Source of the DNA: Methanoregula sp.
GTDB taxonomy: Archaea; Halobacteriota; Methanomicrobia; Methanomicrobiales; Methanospirillaceae
Length of the DNA stretch: 22,248 nucleotides
Reading direction: 5' to 3'
NCBI GenBank assembly: GCA_003154335.1
Contig: PMDE01000134.1
Span: 1-22,248, forward strand
A program made the position numbers and the translations under genes. Of this stretch, positions 1 through 7,839 are shown piece by piece. The notes beneath the pieces are model-generated. The model was not told the origin of the DNA. It did no database searches and saw only the letters and a program-made list of their open reading frames with translations. Each line of letters begins with the position of its first letter. The first letter of the stretch is position 1.

Positions 1-6
1 GAAAGT

Positions 7-31
7 CTCCTCAGTATCGGGGAGGTTTTTA
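7..31 (+). terminator. Hairpin plus T-tract terminator at window start
   Basis: A six-pair stem, CTCCTC at 7-12 with GGGGAG at 19-24 (one G-T pair) around a six-base loop, is followed at once by GTTTTTATT. This has the form of a terminator for a plus-strand gene that ends before the window. The stem is short, and archaea often terminate on T-tracts alone, so the tract may be the active part. Confidence 0.4.
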
Positions 32-72
32 TTATACAATTCCGCAGAGTTGTAAACTAAGTAATCTCTATC

Positions 73-234
73 TTATTGAACAGGCGGATTTACTTTTGGA
101 ACAGCACACAACCGCCCAAATTTATTGATGCTGTATGATTTAAGGATCATCTCGTCATTCATATTCTTTTCACCGATACCGATCCGGCTCAACTTGTCAC
201 GAATTATCCTTATATTTTTTTCAGTGTGTTGCAT
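73..234 (-). CDS. Possible 53-residue small protein, unknown
   Basis: An ATG at 234-232 opens a 53-codon frame ending in TAA at 75-73. The peptide has balanced composition, with a basic, Ile-rich front (IRIIRDKLSRIGIGEK) and a Pro/Val-rich end (VPKVNPPVQ); I do not recognise it. No ribosome site precedes the ATG, but a TATA-like ATCTATTTATC (minus strand, about 262-272) would place transcription start close to 241, which suits a nearly leaderless gene. No neighbour shares a transcript with it. Chance opening of a short frame in AT-rich DNA is the main alternative. Confidence 0.3.
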   Translation of the reverse strand: MQHTEKNIRIIRDKLSRIGIGEKNMNDEMILKSYSINKFGRLCAVPKVNPPVQ

Positions 235-530
235 AGGGTCATAATCTATTTATTCTGCGACATGATAAATAGATGCTTTTGAAAAAGATGTCAGTTTTCA
301 CTATTTTTACTTTTCAGGGAAATTTAAACAGAGAATAAGAACGTGTCTCGGTATCAGGAAATGCTTACTGAACCTGAACAATTTACCGGCGGGACAATTG
401 ACCTTTTTCCCTGTTGCCCTCGCCTTTATCACAAATGATTACATATAACAGAAAATTACGGGAACAACAAGACTAATTGGAGATGATGAATGTGCATTCC
501 ATGCATACCAAGATAGTAAAAAAAATTCCG
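235..530. other. Gene-free tract
   Basis: I see no convincing gene here. A plus-strand frame starting near 488 after GGAGATG runs antisense into the aIF-1A gene and is not credible. The run of eight T on the minus strand at about 516-523, directly after the aIF-1A stop, is the likely T-tract terminator of that gene. Confidence 0.5.
516..523 (-). terminator. T-tract after aIF-1A
   Basis: Eight consecutive T on the minus strand lie about eight bases past the TAA of the aIF-1A gene. Poly-U tracts without a hairpin are the usual archaeal intrinsic terminator. There is no strong stem before it. Confidence 0.5.
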
Positions 531-869
531 TTACAGGTACCGGTTCTTCCTCAACCAGTCCGCCTGGGGGGGGAGATAACGGTATATGATATCGCATTTC
601 TCATCCTGGAATGACCAAGGAGTAACGATGAGAATATCGCCTTCCCGAATCCATACACGCTTCTTGATCTTTCCCTTGATCCTGCCCATCCGGGTAACCC
701 CGTCGTAACACCGGACGCGGATATGATTTGCACCCATCATAAGATCAGCAAATGCGAATTGTTCATTGGCCCATTTCTTGGGTAACCGTACCCTGACGAC
801 GGGAGATCCATCTTCATTTACTGCGTTCGGGTCAAATGCATCATTATTACTGTTGTTATTATTTCTAAT
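531..869 (-). CDS. Translation initiation factor aIF-1A (eIF-1A family), probable ATT start
   Basis: aIF-1A is an OB-fold factor that binds the A-site region of the small ribosomal subunit and promotes scanning and initiator tRNA placement. The core is intact: VVRVRLPKKW, a GANHIRVRCYDGVTRMGRIKG stretch, RVWIREGDILIVTPWSFQ and the end DIIYRYLPPQADWLRKNRYL. The frame continues 43 codons upstream of the first ATG (738-740), through a typical Asn-rich tail and EDGSPVVR, to a TGA at 872-870. The codon after that stop is ATT at 869-867, and GGAG sits eight bases before it (881-878). No ATG, GTG or TTG occurs between. The protein would be 112 residues, normal for the family. A TATA element (ATATTTAAAA, about 935-924) gives a leader of roughly 35 bases. 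The alternative is a one-base shift joining an upstream ATG at 889-887. Product is sure; start is not. Confidence 0.93.
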   Translation of the reverse strand: MRNNNNSNNDAFDPNAVNEDGSPVVRVRLPKKWANEQFAFADLMMGANHIRVRCYDGVTRMGRIKGKIKKRVWIREGDILIVTPWSFQDEKCDIIYRYLPPQADWLRKNRYL

Positions 870-923
870 TCAGACAACTCCGTTGACATATATCTAAGGC
901 GTCCGGCACGATTAACATATGTA

Positions 924-935
924 TTGTTTTTAAAT
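924..935 (-). promoter_or_regulatory. TATA box of aIF-1A gene
   Basis: ATATTTAAAA on the minus strand matches the archaeal TATA consensus. Start of transcription about 25 bases on, near 905, leaves a short leader containing the GGAG at 881-878. The divergent nre gene has its own candidate, CTATTATATGAC at 1025-1036. Confidence 0.5.
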
Positions 936-1099
936 ATCCGGTTATCGCGGTAGTTCCCGGGAAACCTAAAAGCGCTCCTGAAGGCAGACCGCCGGAAAGA
1001 TTACGGTCACAATTTAATGTCATACTATTATATGACTTTTTCACTTTCTCACCGCACACAAATTCCTTATGGTATAGCCCATCAAATCCATATCCATCG

Positions 1100-2299
1100 A
1101 TGATCGGCAAAGGTGCATATCTTAAACAGCTGTCGGCAGCCACCACCCAGATGAAATCAGTTACAGTGGGAAGAGAGCTGGCGGGGAGCTCGCCGCCTTC
1201 TGTCTTCATCGGGAGCTGGAATTATCCTGATGTCTTTGCCGGACCGATGATTGCGCCAATGCACGGTGATACTGCCATCATGGATATGCCGGAATCCTGG
1301 ATCACGGAGAGCAAAACCCAGGAGCAAATTATCGGGTACAGGATGAACCTCGTTCGTGGCAAACGTGTAGTCAACGCAGCTGATCTTGATAACAGGTTTG
1401 TTGGAAAACTCCAGGAGATCTCCCTGTCGAATGCCTCGATAGAGAGTGAAGTATCGTTTCTCTCCCAGCCGGAAGGGATGTCATTTTCTGAGGAGCACAC
1501 GCCGTTTGGGCCCAGTGCTCCGATTGAACGATTTGAGATAACAAGTGGGAAATGGGACCGGAATCTTGAAAAAGTGTATTATGACACTGATCTGAAATCA
1601 GCCGAAGCAGTGGTCGACCTGCATAAACATGGAGTTCCCTTCTCCAGTATCCAGAAGGCATTTTCCGTCGGAACAATGGGAAGAGGTCGGGGACGTCACC
1701 TGGTGCCAACCCGGTGGTCGATTACTGCCTGCGACACTATGATCGGGGATCGGCTTCTCAATGAAGTAAAAAAATACCCTGTCCTCGATACGTGGAGGGT
1801 GCATGAATTCTCAAGCCTGCACAACAACTATGCGGTGATTCTCCTGCCGACCGGCTGGCAGTATGAATGGTCTGAAGCATTCCTGCATGTGCTGGGAAAT
1901 GAGGAACTGGTATTTTCTGATTATGAGGGAACCAGGAAGAAAACGGAATATTCCCCTCTGGGAGGGTGTTACTATTCCTGTAAGATGGCTGTTCTTGAGG
2001 CTCTCGCGCAGGAAAGGAAGCAGGCCGGGGCTATTATCCTGCGGGAAGCACTTCGGGGATATGTACCCCTGGGTGTATTCAATGTGAGGGAAAATGTGAG
2101 GAGTGCAATGAGACAACCTGCACAGGAGTTTGAAGATATCCGTTCTGCCATTTCTTCCATCGCAGGAAATTTTACCCTGCCCATGAAGCGGTTTATAGAA
2201 GAGGGGACCCTTCTCAAAAATACCCTTCGCGAACGGCAATGCACGCTTCGTGACTTCGCAGCGCCTGTTTCAGTATCTGACAGAATTGCAGGAACGTGA
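1100..2299 (+). CDS. nreA: Nre family DNA repair protein
   Basis: Nre proteins are archaeal repair factors; NreA from Haloferax and others binds the PCNA clamp and helps survive DNA damage. The N-terminal domain begins with SPPSVFIGSWNYPDVFAGPM (about residues 31-50). The C-terminal domain shows GGCYYSCKMAVLEALAQER and the nearby GYVPLGVFNVRE. QCTLRDFA at 380-387 fits a PCNA-interacting box (Q-x-x-L-x-x-F-a) near the C terminus. Length, 399, is normal. The Cys4 zinc finger found at the start of many Nre proteins is not visible; there is no cysteine in the N-terminal region. The ATG has no ribosome site, and the frame is open upstream to 887, so the start is uncertain. dinB follows 21 bp downstream, probably cotranscribed. 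Confidence 0.88.
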   Translation: MIGKGAYLKQLSAATTQMKSVTVGRELAGSSPPSVFIGSWNYPDVFAGPMIAPMHGDTAIMDMPESWITESKTQEQIIGYRMNLVRGKRVVNAADLDNRFVGKLQEISLSNASIESEVSFLSQPEGMSFSEEHTPFGPSAPIERFEITSGKWDRNLEKVYYDTDLKSAEAVVDLHKHGVPFSSIQKAFSVGTMGRGRGRHLVPTRWSITACDTMIGDRLLNEVKKYPVLDTWRVHEFSSLHNNYAVILLPTGWQYEWSEAFLHVLGNEELVFSDYEGTRKKTEYSPLGGCYYSCKMAVLEALAQERKQAGAIILREALRGYVPLGVFNVRENVRSAMRQPAQEFEDIRSAISSIAGNFTLPMKRFIEEGTLLKNTLRERQCTLRDFAAPVSVSDRIAGT

Positions 2300-2320
2300 C
2301 CCTGAAGGAGAGGGAAAGCG

Positions 2321-3463
2321 ATGGGAACCGATCTCCCGAAAAACACATCTCACCGAATCATCTTCCATATCGATATGGATAGTTTTTATGCATCGGTGGA
2401 AATGCATGAACGCCCGGAACTTCAGAGAAAACCCGTTATTGTCGGGGCGGATCCAAAACATGGGAAAGGCCGCGGGGTTGTTGCCACCTGCTCGTATGAA
2501 GCCCGGGCATTTGGTATCAGGTCCGCGATGCCTATTTCACAGGCCTTTATGCTTTGCCCGCATGCAGTATTCCTGCCCCCGGATTTTTCCCTGTATGCCC
2601 GTGCTTCGGGAGAGATTATGACCCTTCTCAGGTCTTTTGAATTCCGGTTCCAGCAGGTGAGTATTGATGAAGCATTCCTTGACCTGAGTCCTCTGGGAAG
2701 TTTTAATGCGGCAAACGAAATCGCCGGTAAGATAAAAACAGCTATCCGAACAAACACGGGCCTTTCCAGTTCAGTTGGCGTGGCACCGACAAAGATTGTT
2801 GCAAAAATTGCATCGGATTTCAGGAAACCCGATGGTCTGACCCTTGTTGAACCGGATAATGTACGGATATTCCTTGCATCTATGCCAGTAAGAAAGATAC
2901 CCGGCATCGGCAAAAAGTCGGAAACAGAACTGTTTGAGCTCGGAATCAGGAGCATCGGGGATCTCGCGGCATATGATATACAGAAGCTGGTAGCGCGATT
3001 CGGCCGGGGTGGCATCTCCCTTCACCAGGTTGCACTTGGGATCGACTGCAGTGAAGTTGAGGAAAGGGACGGTATGAAATCCGTTTCCCGGGAAACTACG
3101 TTTGAACAGGATACTGATGATCCCAACCTCCTTTTCCTCACGATGAATGCCCTTGCTGAAGACGTACACAGGAACCTGGCCGATGAAGGGCTCAGGTTCA
3201 GAACTATAACGGTAAAAGTGAGATTTGAAGGTTTTATAACCAAGACGAAAGCAAAAACTCTGTTACATTTTACCAATAATGCGACGACACTGCGCAGCGG
3301 AGCACAGGCACTGCTCAGGAGCCTATGCGGGAGCGGCAGGGTCAGGCTAATCGGGCTTCGTGTATCCTCCTTCGAGCGGAATGACGCTCACCAGACAACT
3401 CTTTCCTCTACTGACAGCCGCGAGCATTTTCATGAAGGCCGGAAAGATCGGGTATTCTGGTGA
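2321..3463 (+). CDS. dinB: DNA polymerase IV, Y family
   Basis: Y-family translesion polymerase that copies past damaged bases. The palm begins with FHIDMDSFYASVE: D18 is the first metal ligand and Y23 takes the steric-gate position. The second motif SIDEAF gives D116 and E117. The thumb helix-hairpin-helix motif is KIPGIGKKSETELFELGI, and the little finger contains SRETTFEQD and FRTITVKVRFEGF. At 380 residues it is full length (Dpo4 is about 350). AAGGAGAGGG lies just upstream of the ATG. The C terminus has QTTLSS but not the aromatic pair of a classical PCNA box, so clamp binding through this end is doubtful. It shares a transcript with nre, which puts a damage-related clamp partner next to a bypass polymerase. 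Confidence 0.97.
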   Translation: MGTDLPKNTSHRIIFHIDMDSFYASVEMHERPELQRKPVIVGADPKHGKGRGVVATCSYEARAFGIRSAMPISQAFMLCPHAVFLPPDFSLYARASGEIMTLLRSFEFRFQQVSIDEAFLDLSPLGSFNAANEIAGKIKTAIRTNTGLSSSVGVAPTKIVAKIASDFRKPDGLTLVEPDNVRIFLASMPVRKIPGIGKKSETELFELGIRSIGDLAAYDIQKLVARFGRGGISLHQVALGIDCSEVEERDGMKSVSRETTFEQDTDDPNLLFLTMNALAEDVHRNLADEGLRFRTITVKVRFEGFITKTKAKTLLHFTNNATTLRSGAQALLRSLCGSGRVRLIGLRVSSFERNDAHQTTLSSTDSREHFHEGRKDRVFW

Positions 3464-3481
3464 TAGTTAAGGTTTTATCGT
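3464..3481 (+). terminator. T-rich end of the nre-dinB unit
   Basis: GGTTTTATCGTTTC follows the dinB stop. It is a weak T-rich tract with no stem, and the next promoter lies about 100 bp on. Confidence 0.25.
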
Positions 3482-3576
3482 TTCTGGCACGTGAAGGAAA
3501 AACGGGCGTTTTAATACCAAAGGTAAGACTGAACCGGGATAACAATTCCCGGAGGAACATTCAGGTTAATTGTCGT

Positions 3577-3588
3577 AAATATATAAGG
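3577..3588 (+). promoter_or_regulatory. TATA box upstream of PhzF-like gene
   Basis: AAATATATAAGG is a strong archaeal TATA match. Transcription from about 3609 would keep the ribosome site GGAG at 3668-3671 in the leader. A second TATA-like string, AGTATAAATG at 3641-3650, would give a leader of only about four bases without that site, so the first is preferred. Confidence 0.5.
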
Positions 3589-3675
3589 TGCAGATAAGTA
3601 CCTCCTTGAACTATCAGAAATGCATCTGCCGATCTGTTTTAGTATAAATGGATCAGCATAAGATATCGGAGTGAT

Positions 3676-4566
3676 ATGGAGCGCTATCGTTTTAAAAAAA
3701 TAGATGCGTTTGTCGAAAGCTCATCAACCGGGAACCCGGCCGGCTGTGTTTACCTGCCAGATCAGAATGCATTATCCGTCGAGGGTATGCAGCAGATAGC
3801 CCATGAACTTGCGGGTTTTGTAAGCGAGGTTGTCTATGTCTACCCAGACGAAGGGCATACCGCCCTCCGGTATTTTTCTGCCGAGCGGGAAGTTCCCTTC
3901 TGCGGGCATTGCACTGTAGCCGTAATGTATGACCTTATAAAAAATGATGTCGTGCTTGCCCGGGATCCCGTCATTCGCATTCATGTACAAGGCCACGATG
4001 TTCTTGTCCGGAACGAGATCGCTGGTACGGATTCAGTTTTCATCAATGCACCTCTGCCACAGTTTATCACTACCAGCCTGACCCGGGATGATGTCGCCGC
4101 AGCCCTGAAAATACCTCCCGGGGAAATAACAGAAAACCGCAGGATAATGTTAGTCAGTGCCGGTCTTAAAACCCTGATTATTTCCCTGACCTCCCTTGAC
4201 ACTTTGATTTCACTGCGTCCCGACCAGAAGAACCTGCGTGATTTCTGCCTTGCAAACAATATCGAGATCATCATTGTCTTCACTGATAACGTCTCATCGG
4301 ACAATAATTCGTACCGCACCCGGGTTTTTGCTCCTATTTATGGTTATCTGGAGGATCCGGCAACGGGAACAGGCAATGCGGCACTGGGTTATTACCTCCT
4401 GAACGCCGGCACATGGGACGGCAGTATGCTCAGGATCGAGCAGGGCAGGAACAGGGATAACCCAAATATCATTCGGTTAGTTAGTGACGCATCGAAGGTA
4501 CAACGCAGTGTTTTTTTCGGTGGAACCGCGAGGGTGAGAATTGAAGGAGAATATCTTCTTTATTAA
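3676..4566 (+). CDS. PhzF family isomerase/epimerase
   Basis: PhzF-fold enzymes are cytoplasmic isomerases that use one glutamate as general acid/base; the best known isomerises dihydrohydroxyanthranilate in phenazine synthesis, but most archaeal members have no known substrate. The N-terminal half shows FKKIDAFVESSSTGNPAGC, the active-site stretch with S50-E51 (SEV in place of the common SET), and EVPFCGHCTVAV (residues about 72-83). The second half has RVFAPIYGYLEDPATGTGNAA, the symmetrical partner motif. The length of 296 is typical. GGAGTGAT just before the ATG matches the 16S 3' end. The gene stands alone, with no phenazine genes nearby, so a housekeeping or salvage isomerisation is more likely than antibiotic synthesis. 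Confidence 0.93.
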   Translation: MERYRFKKIDAFVESSSTGNPAGCVYLPDQNALSVEGMQQIAHELAGFVSEVVYVYPDEGHTALRYFSAEREVPFCGHCTVAVMYDLIKNDVVLARDPVIRIHVQGHDVLVRNEIAGTDSVFINAPLPQFITTSLTRDDVAAALKIPPGEITENRRIMLVSAGLKTLIISLTSLDTLISLRPDQKNLRDFCLANNIEIIIVFTDNVSSDNNSYRTRVFAPIYGYLEDPATGTGNAALGYYLLNAGTWDGSMLRIEQGRNRDNPNIIRLVSDASKVQRSVFFGGTARVRIEGEYLLY

Positions 4567-4595
4567 AAAAGGTATCATAGTATTTCAATCCGAAT

Positions 4596-4627
4596 TTTTT
4601 TCTTAAATCTTTAATAAAAATTTTTTC
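4596..4627 (+). terminator. T-tracts after PhzF-like gene
   Basis: AATTTTTTTC and AATTTTTTC follow within 60 bases of the stop. Two successive T-tracts suggest factor-independent archaeal termination. The rest of the gap to 4864 holds no gene I can support. Confidence 0.4.
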
Positions 4628-4864
4628 AGCAAATTACTATTTCGCTTTCTCTGGGTTCCGTTAAGCCTTCGCCCCCCCGATTTGTGCCAGCCGCAGATCG
4701 ATCAGAAGAGCAGGAATTGGAAAAAACGATACTCGGAATCCCTTCCGTGAGATCCAAATTTTATCAAAAGACATCCGTTCATAGGAAACACTCGATATCA
4801 ATGGCACCACCATCTATTTCTTGAGCAGCGGAGTGAAACGGTATACTACATAAAGTTCAAATTT

Positions 4865-5476
4865 ATGGAAACACGAAAATCGGGCCAGCCGCCCGAAAAT
4901 TGTGAAAAAGGACAGATCGAGGATATCGCAGCTCGTATCCGCTTAGCCCGCAGCAAAGAAGATCTGGGAATCATACTTGCCCATGAAATTTCAGCATATA
5001 CGATGTTCGATCTCCAGATAATTGGTGGCAGGCTCAACGGGGAAATAGAAAAACTCCCTTTCCCTTACCGTGAGGCAATTCGCCCGTATTTTCGTGAACA
5101 GCTGTTTGGCAAACACCACAAGCTCCTCGCTATGCACCATAGAAGTGCATTTAAGAATACCGGTCAAATCCGAGACCCGGAAACATTTTCCCAATTCTGC
5201 GGGATGATTCCTGAAGGATGTTTTTCATGGAATGATTCGGGTGAACGCAATCCCTATTTCCGGAACCCCAAGAACCGTCTCTTTTATTATCTCATCGCTG
5301 CATTCACGATGTTTATCCTTGACGAACCCGGACATCCCGTCGGCATGCCGTTCCCCGGTGGTTTTTTTGTTGAACAGCGGGGCAAGGATTATTATTGTCT
5401 CATCCGGGACAAGGAAAAAGAGGTATTTTATTCGATCTGCAACTTTTGCCCGGCCCACCAGACAGAAAAGAGCTGA
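4865..5476 (+). CDS. DUF2115/UPF0305-like protein of methanogens
   Basis: The 203-residue soluble protein resembles the DUF2115 (UPF0305) family, known to me mainly from methanogens and of unknown function. Features supporting this are HPVGMPFPGGFFVEQ (about 157-171) followed by a Cys cluster at the end: C178 in DYYCLIRDKEKE, then C192 and C195 in ICNFCPAHQ. Three late cysteines plus His157 could bind a metal, which is inference. The N-terminal half is a charged helical region. No ribosome site precedes the ATG; GTATACTACATAAAG at 4841-4855 is TATA-like but lies a little close for a leaderless start. The gene converges on the CDGSH gene 45 bp downstream. Family placement is from memory of the motif pattern. 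Confidence 0.7.
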   Translation: METRKSGQPPENCEKGQIEDIAARIRLARSKEDLGIILAHEISAYTMFDLQIIGGRLNGEIEKLPFPYREAIRPYFREQLFGKHHKLLAMHHRSAFKNTGQIRDPETFSQFCGMIPEGCFSWNDSGERNPYFRNPKNRLFYYLIAAFTMFILDEPGHPVGMPFPGGFFVEQRGKDYYCLIRDKEKEVFYSICNFCPAHQTEKS

Positions 5477-5520
5477 CATGAGAAAATATTTTTACTCTTC
5501 TCCTGCGGTGTTCTGACCAG

Positions 5521-6222
5521 TCATCTCTTTACGTGGCTCCCGTCACAGAACGGTTTATTACACGATTCCCCGCACCGGCACAGGGTCATTCGGTTACGAA
5601 TTTCGTAGACTTGGCCATCAGCGGCTTCTACAGGGATTCCTCCCCGCACCCAGAGTGGACCCTGTTCATCCCGCGGGGGATATTCAATGATCACAATGGA
5701 TTTTTCAAATTCCGGTTCAAGTGCCTCGCCCGACTGGTTATCATAGACAACCAGTCGTCCTGACGGGCAGTTTCCTGCCTCTTCTACGGCGATTTCCCGT
5801 GCCTCCGGATTGTCAGACTGCCGGATAAGGTTCCATATTCCCCCGGCACGCATACAAAACCGGGCATGTACACACATCCCATCAGCATCCGTCATTGACA
5901 GGGTGGGGCCGTCGATTCGCTCGGCCTTTTCCAGGTAGGGAGTATCATCTGCCGTCTCTTTTCCATCGAAGTGAATTTTTGTATGCATCCCGTCACAGAA
6001 TGGTTTGGTTTTCGATTGACCGCAGCGACAGAGAGCAAATTGCTCTTTTAAGGGATAGGTCATAACCTCATGCCAGGAACTGCAGTAACCTTCCGAATCG
6101 TTGCGGATCTCCTTTTTAATAAGGGGAATCCCACCTGAAACAAGGTAAGGCCCGTTATTGCTCACCTTGATCTTCATCCTGTCGCCGGCCGCTGAGGAGT
6201 TGTTCTCTTTATTGGATTTCAT
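5521..6222 (-). CDS. CDGSH iron-sulfur protein, two CDGSH domains flanking a Fer4_19 domain
   Basis: A 233-residue iron-sulfur protein, likely an electron carrier or redox sensor in the cytoplasm. First CDGSH ligand set: C65, C67, C76, H80 (CRCGQSKTKPFCDGMH). The middle shows C117-x5-C123 and C152-P (GNCPSGRLVVYD), the pattern of the divergent 4Fe-4S Fer4_19/DUF1271 domain. Second CDGSH set: C215, C217, C226, H230 (CRCGESCNKPFCDGSH), almost at the C terminus. Known CDGSH domains bind a 2Fe-2S cluster through three Cys and one His, and both sets are complete. Two starts are possible: ATG at 6222 (used here) or 6177, where the homologous part MKIKVSNNGPYLVSGG begins; neither has a strong ribosome site, and the frame is open further upstream to 6348. 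It lies downstream of the broken transporter genes on the same strand. Confidence 0.9.
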   Translation of the reverse strand: MKSNKENNSSAAGDRMKIKVSNNGPYLVSGGIPLIKKEIRNDSEGYCSSWHEVMTYPLKEQFALCRCGQSKTKPFCDGMHTKIHFDGKETADDTPYLEKAERIDGPTLSMTDADGMCVHARFCMRAGGIWNLIRQSDNPEAREIAVEEAGNCPSGRLVVYDNQSGEALEPEFEKSIVIIEYPPRDEQGPLWVRGGIPVEAADGQVYEIRNRMTLCRCGESCNKPFCDGSHVKR

Positions 6223-6363
6223 TGGTCTCGCCTTCTGGGTTGCCTTTGACGTATCATTGCATGCAAGGGATTTTAGTCTTTTCAGCAGTCTGAAGCATAT
6301 TGTGAATGTTTTGATTGCCAAAATCCCGACTGTTCTGTGGCTTCCCATTTTTTATACCCTGAT

Positions 6364-7688
6364 TTAACGAGAAGCCATGCCGGCAGGTAAAGGAGAATTA
6401 GATACAATCGGATACCAGGGATTGAAAAACGCAAGCCCTGTCAGGACGATGAGAGCACTCCCGATTGAGATGAGATACACGAACAGGACCTTTGCGTCAT
6501 ACACCAGTACATTGGGGGTGAGCCCGGTCAGGCGGACGGTAATTGCGACAGCATAACAAGAGACCGAAAGACAGAGAATGAGGGCCGGGACAAGATATGC
6601 GAGTCCGCCGAATTGTAAAGCTAACCAGCACGAATCACTGTAGCAGAAGTCAGCTGCATGATGGTAAAACTGCATGTCTTGCTGGTTAGCAGTATGGGCA
6701 CGCTGATCGGCAGGCTGGTGTAAGACTAAAGGTGACAAAAGCGAGGAGCCATGTGTACATCGTTGAAGCGATAACTCCGGTGAGAATTGCAAACAGCATA
6801 AGGACCCCTCCCGGAGGAAGAATCCGTGTAAGCACAAAAAGAAGAAACCATAGTAGTCCCAGCGGGATCAAAAAGGAAAAAATTGTCTGGCCGATAAGGC
6901 TCCAACTACAGTAAAAATCAATAAGGTCTTTTGCAGCAAGAGGAGGGTACGGGAAAAATGAAAACCGGTGAACAAGGGGGCGAGGATGTTTCTGAATCGT
7001 TTTGTCGTATCGGTATATTCCGAAGTGAAAAGGAGAATGGCAACAGCAAAAGGAATTATAATAACAACACATGTGGCAATCCGGGTGCTCCACGAAACGT
7101 CTTAAAGAGCGTAAGTGGAGGGTACATAACGGCGACATTGATACCCATTGCCTGGTAGAGGCCGGCCCAGCCAATAAAGAAGAGAACAAAGATGAACAGG
7201 AGCATCTGTTTTGAGCGGGCATAAATCGTAGAAAGAAAAAAAACAAGGGAAAGTCCGGTAAGGAACGAGAAGGTAAGAGTGAGCATCAGCCAAAGAGGGA
7301 GCGACAGCGGTACGCCAATAAATGGTGAAGCGATGGCAAAACCTGCCGTGAACGGGAATACCCAGAGAATGAAGTAATACACGGTATCCTTTCCAACAAG
7401 GTTCAGAAAAATTGTCCGTTCTGACAGGAGAAGGCTACGGGCCGAATTGCAAGAAGGCTTGCCTGCCCGAACCGGCGGTTCATTGCTTCTATGCCAATAA
7501 GCCCAAATGCCCCAACCATAATACCGAGCAGGATGAAGAGCCCATGGATAATAGTTGCGAGATCTCCTGCCGGGAGCACTCTGCGGAACAGGGGGAGGAG
7601 AAAAGAACCCGTAAACGCGATGCCAAAGATCATGACGGGGAAGAGGGCAAAGCTCAGGATGCCAAAAATTGTTGAGTGGATCTGTCAT
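6364..7688 (-). pseudogene. ABC-2 type transporter permease, broken by at least six frameshifts
   Basis: Membrane-segment peptides typical of an ABC-2 permease appear in order but hop between all three minus frames. In order: IFGILSFALFPVMIFGIAFTG and LFILLGIMVGAFGLIGIEAM (about 7665-7440); SLLLSERTIFLNLVGKDTV through SLVFFLSTIYARSKQ to YPPLTLFK (about 7430-7095); DVSWSTRIATCVVIIIPFA to QKTLLIFTVVGAL (about 7093-6900); SLIGQTIFSFLIPLGLLWFL to LLAFVTFSL (about 6900-6730); SYTSLPISVPILLTSKT to SATVIRAG (about 6722-6620); and LALQFGGLAYLVPALILCL to the end PAGMASR. The ATG (7688-7686) follows AAAGGAGGA and overlaps the stop of the ATPase remnant as ATGA. Intact long frames on both sides argue against general sequencing error. 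It would have formed the membrane channel of an ABC exporter. Confidence 0.88.
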
Positions 7689-7839
7689 TCCTCCTTTGTC
7701 ATATTTGCAAAAAGGCTAGGCATGGGAACCTTCTGCACAAGGGAGAGGAAGAAATCGTCCAGGTGCTGCAGTTGTGCGGTAAGTTTGCGATTGTGCCGTT
7801 ATGGAGAAGTTTACCCTTATGCAGGACGGATTCTATCCG
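7685..7839 (-). pseudogene. C-terminal remnant of an ABC transporter ATPase
   Basis: About 50 codons remain. They read RIESVLHKGKLLHNGTIA, which matches the region after the H-loop of ABC ATPases (a ..IHKGKL...GT pattern), then after a one-base shift near 7783 LTAQLQHLDDFFLSLVQKV to a final TKEE and TGA. The ending overlaps the permease ATG as ATGA, the usual coupling of ABC ATPase and permease genes. Walker A, signature and Walker B parts are gone. Upstream of the remnant the sequence is the last codons of the RND gene, so the junction at about 7835-7845 is a deletion or recombination point. Because it lacks the nucleotide-binding site it cannot work. Confidence 0.8.

Noticed and set aside
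865..1209. Long minus-strand frame of 114 codons
   Set aside because: It runs through the divergent promoters and antisense to the nre start; no recognisable protein and no start signals.
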